Part shown: positions 25,350-31,838 of the stretch, piece by piece | How positions within the stretch are numbered: position 1 is the stretch's first letter | Layout: each line of letters opens with the position of its first letter | NCBI GenBank assembly: GCA_017617295.1 | Contig: JAFZWN010000126.1 | Coordinates: 1 to 37,658 of the forward strand | Length of the DNA: 37,658 nt | Origin: Clostridiales bacterium | GTDB lineage: Bacteria; Bacillota; Clostridia; Saccharofermentanales; Saccharofermentanaceae | Direction: 5' to 3' | Notes under the pieces: generated by a model | Database searches by the model: none | Told to the model about the DNA's origin: nothing | What the model saw: only the letters and a program-made list of their open reading frames with translations | Made by a program: the position numbers and the translations under genes

Positions 25350-26333
25350 ATGTCTCACGGGAATATAAGACTTCCGGGTTTTGTCGATATCCATATACAC
25401 GGCTGCGGCGGTCATGATACATCCGACGGGGATCCCGCCGGCATTATCGGGATGGCCAGAACTCTCAGAGACTGTGCTGTAGGAGCATTTGTTCCGACGA
25501 CCATGACCATATCGAGGGAAGAGATATACCGTGTCTTTGAAGCCGTTTCAGTATCTAAGGAACTCGCAGAATGTGATCCTTCGTGTGCGAAGGTATTGGG
25601 AGTAAGGCTGGAAGGTCCCTTCATCAATCCGTTTATGGCGGGAGTCCAGGACGTGAACTGCTGTATGGCGCCGTATGACGGGATAGACATGATAAATGAT
25701 CTCGAGGACAGATACCCGGGACTTCTTAAGATAATAGATCTTTCTCCGGAACTTCCCGGGAGCGATATCTTCCTTTCCGAGTTTTCGGAGCGCTATCTGA
25801 TATCCCTCGCGCATTCGAAAGCCGATATGAAGACCGCATCGGAGGCATTTGACCGGGGGGCGAGAGGGGTCACGCATATGTTGAATGCAATGGAACCCTG
25901 TCTTAAGAGATCCCCCGGAATTCCGGGAGCGGCATTTACTCATGAAGAGGTTTCCTGTGAACTGATATGTGACGGATATCATATAGATCCGGTCGTTCTT
26001 AAGATGCTCTTTAAGACATACGGGGCTGACCGTATTATCTGTATCTCCGATTCCATGCGGGGAGCGGGAATGCCGGACGGAGTTTATAAGCTCGGTCCCG
26101 TTGATGTCACAGTAAGAAACGGGAGGACTTATTACGGTGAACACGGGGGTCTTGCAGGTTCGGTATCAGATCTCGCTTCCGAGGCCAGAGTCCTTTTCGA
26201 TCTCGGTATAAGCCCGGATGATATAAGTAAGGTAATGACTGAAAATCCCCTTTCGAGGCTTGATCTGACGGGAAAGACCGATACGGGGACCGCTCTTTTT
26301 GACGACAGAATGAATTTTGTCGGATTCGAATAA
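25350..26333 (+). CDS. nagA: N-acetylglucosamine-6-phosphate deacetylase, short form
   Basis: Amidohydrolase that removes acetate from GlcNAc-6-phosphate in amino-sugar and cell-wall recycling. It has 327 residues against about 380 for the family. Metal and catalytic residues are all visible: HIH at 15-17, EGPF, the His in SLAHSKAD, the His in THMLNAM, and the Asp in ISDSMRGAG. The N-terminal beta-sandwich half of about 45 residues, which normally precedes LPGFVDIHIHG, is missing. The C-terminal return strands are also shortened to a stub ending LFDDRMNFVGFE. There is no room upstream for the lost part (seven bases to the previous stop), so this is not a simple frameshift. Substrate range may differ. 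Confidence 0.85.
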   Translation: MSHGNIRLPGFVDIHIHGCGGHDTSDGDPAGIIGMARTLRDCAVGAFVPTTMTISREEIYRVFEAVSVSKELAECDPSCAKVLGVRLEGPFINPFMAGVQDVNCCMAPYDGIDMINDLEDRYPGLLKIIDLSPELPGSDIFLSEFSERYLISLAHSKADMKTASEAFDRGARGVTHMLNAMEPCLKRSPGIPGAAFTHEEVSCELICDGYHIDPVVLKMLFKTYGADRIICISDSMRGAGMPDGVYKLGPVDVTVRNGRTYYGEHGGLAGSVSDLASEARVLFDLGISPDDISKVMTENPLSRLDLTGKTDTGTALFDDRMNFVGFE

Positions 26334-26344
26334 TATGTTAAAAT
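26317..26344 (+). promoter_or_regulatory. Candidate promoter of the diadenylate cyclase gene
   Basis: TTGTCG (26317-26322) and TAAAAT (26339-26344) are spaced by 16 bases and overlap the end of nagA. This would let the cyclase be transcribed alone as well as by read-through. Confidence 0.35.
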
Positions 26345-26384
26345 AATATGAGTTATTAAGAGCAGAAGGGACGGAACTTATCTG

Positions 26385-27959
26385 ATGTCATCATTGATAT
26401 CTAAGATAATCGATTTTATCACCGAGCTGATCCAGAGCCTTCAGGGCGGATATCTCTTCTTCGGAAGCGGATGGGATCTTGTAAAGTACGGTGCCGATAT
26501 CATCCTTGTCAGTGTGATGTTCTACTATATCCTGCTCTTTATCAGAAGGACCAGGGCATGGCAGCTCATCAAAGGTATCCTTCTTATCCTGGGATTTGTA
26601 CTGATATGTAATATCTTAGGACTCGAGATGGTAGGATTCATCTTCAATAAACTGCTCTATGTATTCGCATTCCTGTTTATCGTTATCTTCCAGCCTGAAC
26701 TCCGCCGTGCGCTCGAGACCGTGGGACTTAAGTCTTTTGGGTCGGTAAAGAGCTTCTTCGGAACAGGGCAGGTCGACGATAAGACTGCTCTCTCTTCGTT
26801 TATCAACGAGATCTGTCTCGCTTGTAAGGAGATGGGAAGGACATATACGGGCGCCCTTATCCTTATCGAGCGTAACACCAGGCTCGACGAGCTGCTCACT
26901 CAGGAGAATGTCGTCAAGTTCGATTCCACGGTCTCCAATTCCGTCCTGCAATCGATCTTCTATAAGGGTTCCCCGATGCATGACGGCGGACTCCTTATAA
27001 GAAACGGAAGGATCGTGGCAGCCAGATGTCATGTGCCGCTGTCGGTTACAATGCATTCTCTCCAGCGTTCGGGGACCAGGCACAGGGCCGCTGTAGGTGC
27101 CAGTGAGATGGGGGACACCGTTGTAGTCGTTGTTTCCGAAGAGCGCGGCAAGACTTCCATCGCCGTGAACGGGCGTCTGTATGAGATGAAGAATGCGCGT
27201 GAACTCGAGGCGAACCTCTCGTATCTTCTCGGATTGACAGGCGAACTTAATACGGCTAAGGGCCTCGGCAAGATGATCAACCGTATACGTAACCGTAAGA
27301 AGGGAGCAGATCCCGTCGATGCATATAACAGTGCCGACGGAATTGCCGCTTCCGATAAGACGGAGGAGAAGGTCTCTTCGGATGTTTCCGGTAAGGCTAC
27401 GGAGTCTTCCGCTGCCATGGCTGTGAACACTGCCGAGACTAAGACAGCATCCTATCCGGGAGGTTCCGGTTCGATCCCCGTTACCGAGCGCGCAGGAGAA
27501 GAATCATATACATATAAGGTCATGGAATCCGAGAACGAGAAGAAGAACAGTTCGGACAAGGCCAAGCCTTACGAGCGCGCTATCCTGATAGTAGCATCCC
27601 TTCTCGTATCTATCGGTCTTTGGATGTATATCCAGATCACCAATAACCCGGTTATCACCAAAAGCTATACCGTTCCGATCTCATACTCGCAGACCGAGAC
27701 TGCGGATAATATGGAGGTATCGTATCCTATCGATTCCGTCGAGGTCACGCTCGTCGGCCGAAAGGAGACTATGGACAGGCTCAACACGAGCGATATCGTG
27801 GCGACGATCGATTATTCGGCAGTATCGGGAACAGGTGTAGTCGAGCTTCCCGTCATGGTAAGTTCTTCCGACCGTAATATCTATTTCAGAGTCGAGAGGC
27901 AGGTTCCCGAGACTATCTCAGTAACCGTTTACTCGCAGAGTGATTCTCCTTCCGAATAA
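26385..27959 (+). CDS. cdaA: Diadenylate cyclase CdaA fused to a YbbR (CdaR-like) domain
   Basis: Makes c-di-AMP from two ATP. The first 270 residues match CdaA/DacA: three N-terminal membrane segments (about 30-110), then the DAC domain with MHDGGLLIRNGRIVAA (Asp200-Gly201; the third residue is Gly where DGA is usual) and GTRHRAAVG (RHR at 232-234). A low-complexity Ala/Ser/Glu linker (about 300-395) follows, then another membrane segment (about 399-419) and a single YbbR domain outside the cell (about 425-520; VPISYSQTET...YPIDSVEVTLVGRKETMDRL...IVATIDYSAVSGTGVVELPVMV). In most Firmicutes cdaA and the YbbR-protein regulator cdaR are separate genes followed by glmM; here both roles sit in one chain and no cdaR or glmM follows. 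The even number of membrane crossings fits the cyclase inside and YbbR outside. Confidence 0.92.
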   Translation: MSSLISKIIDFITELIQSLQGGYLFFGSGWDLVKYGADIILVSVMFYYILLFIRRTRAWQLIKGILLILGFVLICNILGLEMVGFIFNKLLYVFAFLFIVIFQPELRRALETVGLKSFGSVKSFFGTGQVDDKTALSSFINEICLACKEMGRTYTGALILIERNTRLDELLTQENVVKFDSTVSNSVLQSIFYKGSPMHDGGLLIRNGRIVAARCHVPLSVTMHSLQRSGTRHRAAVGASEMGDTVVVVVSEERGKTSIAVNGRLYEMKNARELEANLSYLLGLTGELNTAKGLGKMINRIRNRKKGADPVDAYNSADGIAASDKTEEKVSSDVSGKATESSAAMAVNTAETKTASYPGGSGSIPVTERAGEESYTYKVMESENEKKNSSDKAKPYERAILIVASLLVSIGLWMYIQITNNPVITKSYTVPISYSQTETADNMEVSYPIDSVEVTLVGRKETMDRLNTSDIVATIDYSAVSGTGVVELPVMVSSSDRNIYFRVERQVPETISVTVYSQSDSPSE

Positions 27960-27991
27960 CTTTCGGATTGCTTAACGAAAAAAGGCAACAA

Positions 27992-28016
27992 AAAACCGTC
28001 CTGTCCGGACGGTTTT
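27992..28016. terminator. Bidirectional terminator between cdaA and the HEAT-repeat gene
   Basis: A 10-bp stem AAAACCGTCC/GGACGGTTTT with a 5-base loop (27992-28001 with 28007-28016). It works on both strands because A and T tracts flank the GC core. It lies between convergent genes. Confidence 0.88.
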
Positions 28017-28027
28017 AAAATCTCTTA

Positions 28028-28369
28028 TCAGACTACGTTTGTCTTCAGTTTATCAAAGGCGGCTTTGGCAATGTTACGTACATTGGGATCCGCATCAGCG
28101 AAAGCGAGCTTCTTGACGTACTCTTCACAATGCTTGGCCTGGATGTCTGCAGCTGCGGTTGCTGCTGCGGCTCTGACCATAGGAGAGGAATCTCTCAGAA
28201 GAGGAATAAGAGCCATTCCGCTCTCATAAGTCGGGATCCTTCCCATGGCGATGGCAACTTCCATGCGTACATCATCATCGGAATCGCCCGCAAGCTTAAC
28301 CAGACCATCAAGTTTGTTCTTCTTGGCCAGCTTATCGATCTTTCCTCTAAGGCTGTCTATTCTAGCCAT
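28028..28369 (-). CDS. HEAT-repeat protein
   Basis: A 113-residue, all-helical protein. A basic N-terminal helix (DSLRGKIDKLAKKNKLDGLVKL) is followed by about three HEAT/PBS-lyase-type repeats, each with a D-x-x-V/M-R core: DSDDDVRMEVAIAMG, DSSPMVRAAAATAAA and DADPNVRNIAKAAFD. Such proteins act as protein-interaction scaffolds; no enzymatic role is visible. AAAGGAG (28377-28383) lies seven bases before the ATG, and a minus-strand TATAAT is at 28420-28415. It stands alone. Confidence 0.85.
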   Translation of the reverse strand: MARIDSLRGKIDKLAKKNKLDGLVKLAGDSDDDVRMEVAIAMGRIPTYESGMALIPLLRDSSPMVRAAAATAAADIQAKHCEEYVKKLAFADADPNVRNIAKAAFDKLKTNVV

Positions 28370-28414
28370 ATAACCACTCCTTTATAAACAAATTCAAATA
28401 GATTTGTTATTTAT

Positions 28415-28420
28415 ATTATA
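28415..28420 (-). promoter_or_regulatory. Candidate -10 box of the HEAT-repeat gene
   Basis: A minus-strand TATAAT about 30 bases upstream of the ribosome site. A TTAACA further upstream is 20 bases away, too far for a confident -35. Confidence 0.4.
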
Positions 28421-28527
28421 TGCGGTGAGAACGATTAAATTGTTAAGAAATTATGACCAATTTGTTAACAACATCGCCCTCCTTTGTATATCTGCACAAA
28501 AGTCCACAAATATTTCCCTTCATTCTA

Positions 28528-28557
28528 TGGACTGTTTGTACTGACAAACTATATAAT
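28528..28557 (+). promoter_or_regulatory. Promoter of the GH5 lipoprotein gene
   Basis: TGGACT (28528-28533; four of six to TTGACA) and TATAAT (28552-28557) are 18 bases apart. Transcription would start near 28564, with a short leader to the ATG at 28590. Confidence 0.5.
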
Positions 28558-28589
28558 ACATCTAAACTTTCAAATGGAGAACATTTTTT

Positions 28590-29906
28590 ATGAAAAAAAT
28601 TGATATTTCCAAAATCATCTCCCTTTCGCTTGCCATTTCCATGCTGATGCTCGCTTCGTGTTCGGAAAAACTCCCGCCCGAGACCATGCCACCTGAAACT
28701 ACTGCAACTTCTGAAACAGAGGCGCCGACGGAGTCCGAGGAGACGACTGAAGAAACGACGACCGAGTCTTCAGAGGAAAGTTCAGAAACGACTGTTAATC
28801 CGAACCACGGTCCTTTCAGTACCAGGATAGCGGACGAGATGCCCCTCGAGAAATACGGACAGCTGTCTCTCGATGGTCTTAATATAGTCAGTGAGAGCGG
28901 CGAGATCGTTCAGCTCCGCGGTATGAGTACTTACGGAATGACCGGATTGATCAATGAAGCTTTCGTTCAGACCCTTGCCGAGGACTGGTGCTGTGATGTC
29001 ATAAGATTCGCCATGTACGTTGCCCGCGCCAACGGCGGCTGTTATGTTGACGATCCCGATACTAATTTCAACAATATGTGCAATTATATCGATATGTGCA
29101 TCGATCAGGGTGTTTACGTTATCGTTGACTGGCATATCCTGGAATACGGCGACCCTAACCAGTACAAGGATGAAGCTATCGATTTCTTTACCAGGATATC
29201 GGCTATCTACGGAGACTGTCCCAATATAATCTATGAGATCTGTAACGAGCCTAACGGCATGAGATACGACGATCCTTCCGCTCCCGTTGACTGGGAATGC
29301 ATCAGGGAATACGCAGAGGAAGTCATACCCGCGATCAGATCTAACGACCCCGATAACCTCATCATCTGCGGAACTCCAACATGGAGCTCTGATGTCGATA
29401 TCGTTTCTCTCGATCCTCTTGATGAAGAAAATGTTCTCTATACATTCCACTTTTATGCAGGCTCCAACGGTCAGGATTACCGCGATAAGGTAATCACCGC
29501 CCTCGATAACGGACTCCCTATCTTCGTATCCGAGTGGGGAACATCCCTTAATTCAGGCGGCGGCGGAGTATTCCCCGAAGAGTCGCGCCTCTGGACTGAC
29601 TTTATGGCCGAAAACAACCTGAGCTGGTGCAACTGGTCGATCGGCGGTTCCAATCCCGAGTCTTCCAATGCCTTGAGATATAATTCCAGAGCGCTTACCC
29701 CTTCGGAGAGAGGTCTTGGTCACTGGCCCGATGAATTCATCTCCCAGTCGGGACTGTTTGTCAGGAGCGTCCTTCTGGGCATTGAATACGTTCCCGAGAC
29801 TGACGGGGATACTGATACCGACTCACAGACGGACGAGCCTGCTGATCCCGAGACCGGCGAATCGGCGGAGACGGTCGAAGACACCGAAGCCACCGAGACC
29901 GAATAA
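28590..29906 (+). CDS. Glycoside hydrolase family 5 lipoprotein (probable endoglucanase)
   Basis: Surface lipoprotein of 438 residues that should cut beta-1,4-glucan or a related glycan. The type II signal ends in a clean lipobox LASC with Cys24. A Thr/Glu/Ser/Pro linker (about 25-75) then leads to the GH5 barrel: LRGMSTYGM at the start, the acid/base Glu220 in IYEICNEPNG, HFYAG, the nucleophile Glu315 in PIFVSEWGTS, and WCNWSIG near the end. The motif set looks like subfamily 2 (Cel5A-like endoglucanases), by recognition only. The last 35 residues are another acidic Asp/Glu/Thr tail without a dockerin, CBM or sorting motif. GGAG lies ten bases before the ATG. It is monocistronic with its own terminator. 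Confidence 0.92.
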   Translation: MKKIDISKIISLSLAISMLMLASCSEKLPPETMPPETTATSETEAPTESEETTEETTTESSEESSETTVNPNHGPFSTRIADEMPLEKYGQLSLDGLNIVSESGEIVQLRGMSTYGMTGLINEAFVQTLAEDWCCDVIRFAMYVARANGGCYVDDPDTNFNNMCNYIDMCIDQGVYVIVDWHILEYGDPNQYKDEAIDFFTRISAIYGDCPNIIYEICNEPNGMRYDDPSAPVDWECIREYAEEVIPAIRSNDPDNLIICGTPTWSSDVDIVSLDPLDEENVLYTFHFYAGSNGQDYRDKVITALDNGLPIFVSEWGTSLNSGGGGVFPEESRLWTDFMAENNLSWCNWSIGGSNPESSNALRYNSRALTPSERGLGHWPDEFISQSGLFVRSVLLGIEYVPETDGDTDTDSQTDEPADPETGESAETVEDTEATETE

Positions 29907-29917
29907 GGTATTCAGGA

Positions 29918-29950
29918 TGCACCCTTCCGTTCGGAGGGGTGCACTTTTTT
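29918..29950 (+). terminator. Terminator of the GH5 gene
   Basis: An 11-bp stem (29918-29928 with 29933-29943), GTTC loop and six T. The right arm and T run are also the start of the tandem duplication described next. Confidence 0.9.
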
Positions 29951-30039
29951 GCACGGATCTCGCGGGAATTTTTGAACCTGACTTCTAGGGGTGCTCTTTT
30001 TCTGCGCGGATCTCGCGGGAATTTTTGAACCCGACTTCT
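29935..30039. repeat. 52/53-bp tandem duplication starting in the GH5 terminator
   Basis: Unit 1 is 29935-29986 and unit 2 is 29987-30039. Both start AGGGGTGC, continue with a T run, and share a 36-base block (29951-29986 and 30004-30039) with only two differences. The second unit carries the terminator right arm without its left arm. This is the first part of the 473-base gene-free spacer 29907-30379. Confidence 0.85.
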
Positions 30040-30053
30040 TCATATCTTTAACT

Positions 30054-30122
30054 TGTCCCTGATTTTGTGTTTGTAATCGCTTTTTTGTGTACAACATTAG
30101 GGACAGAGGCGGGTTTGTCCCT
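30054..30122. repeat. Dispersed 69-bp repeat, copy 2 (core inverted relative to copy 1)
   Basis: Same length and ends as the element at 15169-15237. Its last 24 bases (30099-30122) are the exact reverse complement of bases 15214-15237. A 15-base stretch CGCTTTTTTGTGTAC at 30078-30092 recurs exactly at 30140-30154, each time about ten bases before an AGGGACAG, so part of the element is duplicated locally. Confidence 0.8.
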
Positions 30123-30154
30123 GTTTTTCTGCACGAGGGCGCTTTTTTGTGTAC

Positions 30155-30302
30155 CAAAGTAGGGACAGCGGCAGGCTGATCATTGATCGGCTGTTTCATG
30201 AAGCAAAGCAGGGACAGCGGCAGGCTGATCCTTGATGGGCCGCTTAAAGAAGCATAGTGGCTGATCCTTGATGGGCTGTTTCAAGAACCAAAGCAGGGAC
30301 AC
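30155..30302. repeat. 49-bp tandem repeat array, about 3.3 units
   Basis: Units start with CAAAG or CATAG at 30155, 30204, 30253 and 30289. Units 1 and 2 are each 49 bases and contain AGGGACAGCGGCAGGCTGAT (CAGGGACAG in unit 2), then TTGAT and a purine-rich end. Unit 3 is 36 bases, missing about 13 bases of the GGGACAG block. Unit 4 diverges after CAGGGACA. There are no unique spacers, so this is not CRISPR. The GGGACAG words link it to the dispersed repeat just before it. Confidence 0.8.
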
Positions 30303-30379
30303 GATCTGAAACGTGCTCAAGCAGGGACTGACACTGTGATGATGTGATTTGCACAGGATATGCCGTTTTCCGGAGGATC

Positions 30380-31747
30380 TTACTTACCCTTGCCCAGAAG
30401 CTGTCTCCTGTAAACGGTGAAATACATCGTCAGGAAGCTGGCGAGGCCGCCGACGATATTGCTGACGGGCTCTGCCCAGAAGACTCCGGAGACCGGATCG
30501 CTCAGATACAAAGGCAGGATGAGAGTGAGCGGGATGACCAGAACGACTTTACGGAATATCGAGAAGAAGATCGCCTGCGGCGCCTTGCCCAGAGCCATGA
30601 AAGTCGACTGGCCGGCGAACTGGAATGACATGAAGACATATGCCATGAAGAATATCTGAAGATATTTGACTGCGACGGCATTGGCTTCGGCGTTGTTGCT
30701 GAACAGGCCGATGAGAAAGGACGGGAACATCAGGATCACTCCCCAGGCGAACAGCGTATAGACTGCCGCCATGAGTGCCATGGAAACGATGCCCTTCCTG
30801 ACCCGGACATAGTTTCTGGCGCCGTAGTTGAAGCCCAGAACGGGGCTCGCGCCGGATGTGATGCCCGTGACGGCTACTCCCATGACCGATCTTATCGAAC
30901 TTACGATAGTCATTATGGTTATATAAAGGTCGCCGCCGTAAGTCCGAAGAGACCTGTTGCATACTATCTGAGTGGCGGAGTTCGTGATCTCCATTACAAA
31001 GCCCGTGAATCCTATGGATATTATCTTCCCGCAGATCTTGGCATTCGGGGTAAGATGTCTTATGTTGATGCCGATATCGGCGCTCTTGCCGAAAAAGAAC
31101 GCCAGGACGAGCGTGCACGATACTGCCTGTGATATGACAGTCGCGATCGCCGCGCCCTTGATCCCCAGACCGAGAGCAAAGATGAAGATCGGGTCGAGTA
31201 TCAGGTTGATGACAGCACCCGACATGACCGAAGCCATCGCTCTGCCCGGATATCCTTCTGCGGAGATATAGTAATTGAGTCCCGTCGCGAGCATCGAGAA
31301 GACCGTGCCGGCAAGATATATCTGAAGATAGTCGCGTGCATAGACATAAGTAACATCACTGGCTCCGAAAGCATATATTACGGGGCGCATGAATATATAT
31401 CCGATCAGCGTGAGGATAAGCGAGGAGGCAAAGAGCATCATAAAGGAGTTTCCGAGGATGCAGGCGGCTTTGGAGTTGTTCTTTTCGCCTCGCGCGATGG
31501 AAAACAGAGGCGAGCCGCCCTGGCCGAAAAGCTGTGTGAAAGCGGATATCATGGAAACTATGGGGAAGGTGAGACCGAGACCGGTCAGGGGATTAAGTCC
31601 TTCGCCGGGGAGATGCCCGAGGTATATCCTGTCGATGATGCTATACAGGAGTTGGGCAAGTCCTGACAGGGTGAGCGGAGCTGCCTGCCGCAGTATCAGT
31701 TTGAAGATGCTTCCCTGTCCGAAATCCGTATGTTTCTTATTATTCAT
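30380..31747 (-). CDS. MATE family efflux transporter
   Basis: A 455-residue membrane protein with about twelve hydrophobic segments in two related halves, typical of the multidrug and toxin extrusion family: QAAPLTLSGLAQLLYSIIDRIYLGHLPG at the start, PGRAMASVMSGAVINLILDPIFIFALGLGIKGAAIATVISQ in the middle and GITSGASPVLGFNYGARNYVRVRKG in the second half. It probably exports a cationic compound using Na+ or H+. An in-frame ATG at 31754-31756 would add three residues, but it overlaps a minus-strand TATAAT (31760-31755). Neither start has a ribosome site. No terminator is evident after the stop. Confidence 0.92.
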   Translation of the reverse strand: MNNKKHTDFGQGSIFKLILRQAAPLTLSGLAQLLYSIIDRIYLGHLPGEGLNPLTGLGLTFPIVSMISAFTQLFGQGGSPLFSIARGEKNNSKAACILGNSFMMLFASSLILTLIGYIFMRPVIYAFGASDVTYVYARDYLQIYLAGTVFSMLATGLNYYISAEGYPGRAMASVMSGAVINLILDPIFIFALGLGIKGAAIATVISQAVSCTLVLAFFFGKSADIGINIRHLTPNAKICGKIISIGFTGFVMEITNSATQIVCNRSLRTYGGDLYITIMTIVSSIRSVMGVAVTGITSGASPVLGFNYGARNYVRVRKGIVSMALMAAVYTLFAWGVILMFPSFLIGLFSNNAEANAVAVKYLQIFFMAYVFMSFQFAGQSTFMALGKAPQAIFFSIFRKVVLVIPLTLILPLYLSDPVSGVFWAEPVSNIVGGLASFLTMYFTVYRRQLLGKGK

Positions 31748-31765
31748 GAAAAGCATTATAACATT

Positions 31766-31795
31766 TTGGACTTTAAAGATGTTTTAATGTAAAAT
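31766..31795 (+). promoter_or_regulatory. Promoter of the FHA-ABC/PP2C/kinase operon
   Basis: TTGGAC (31766-31771) and TAAAAT (31790-31795) with an 18-base spacer, just outside the divergent MATE promoter. The leader is about 38 bases and contains GGGGGAC as the ribosome site, eight bases before the ATG at 31839. Confidence 0.5.
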
Positions 31796-31838
31796 AATTT
31801 TTTAGGAACTAAGTTTCTTTTACGGGGGACAAGAAAAA

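Noticed and set aside
25350..25400. Frameshift explaining the short NagA N-terminus
   Set aside because: Only seven bases separate it from the previous gene, and no frame upstream encodes the missing beta-sandwich residues.
30155..30302. Possible CRISPR array
   Set aside because: Units are contiguous 49-base tandem copies with internal deletions; there are no unique spacers and no cas genes.
30344..31787. Plus-strand open frames opposite the MATE transporter
   Set aside because: They are antisense to a well-supported 12-helix transporter, with no motif or ribosome site.
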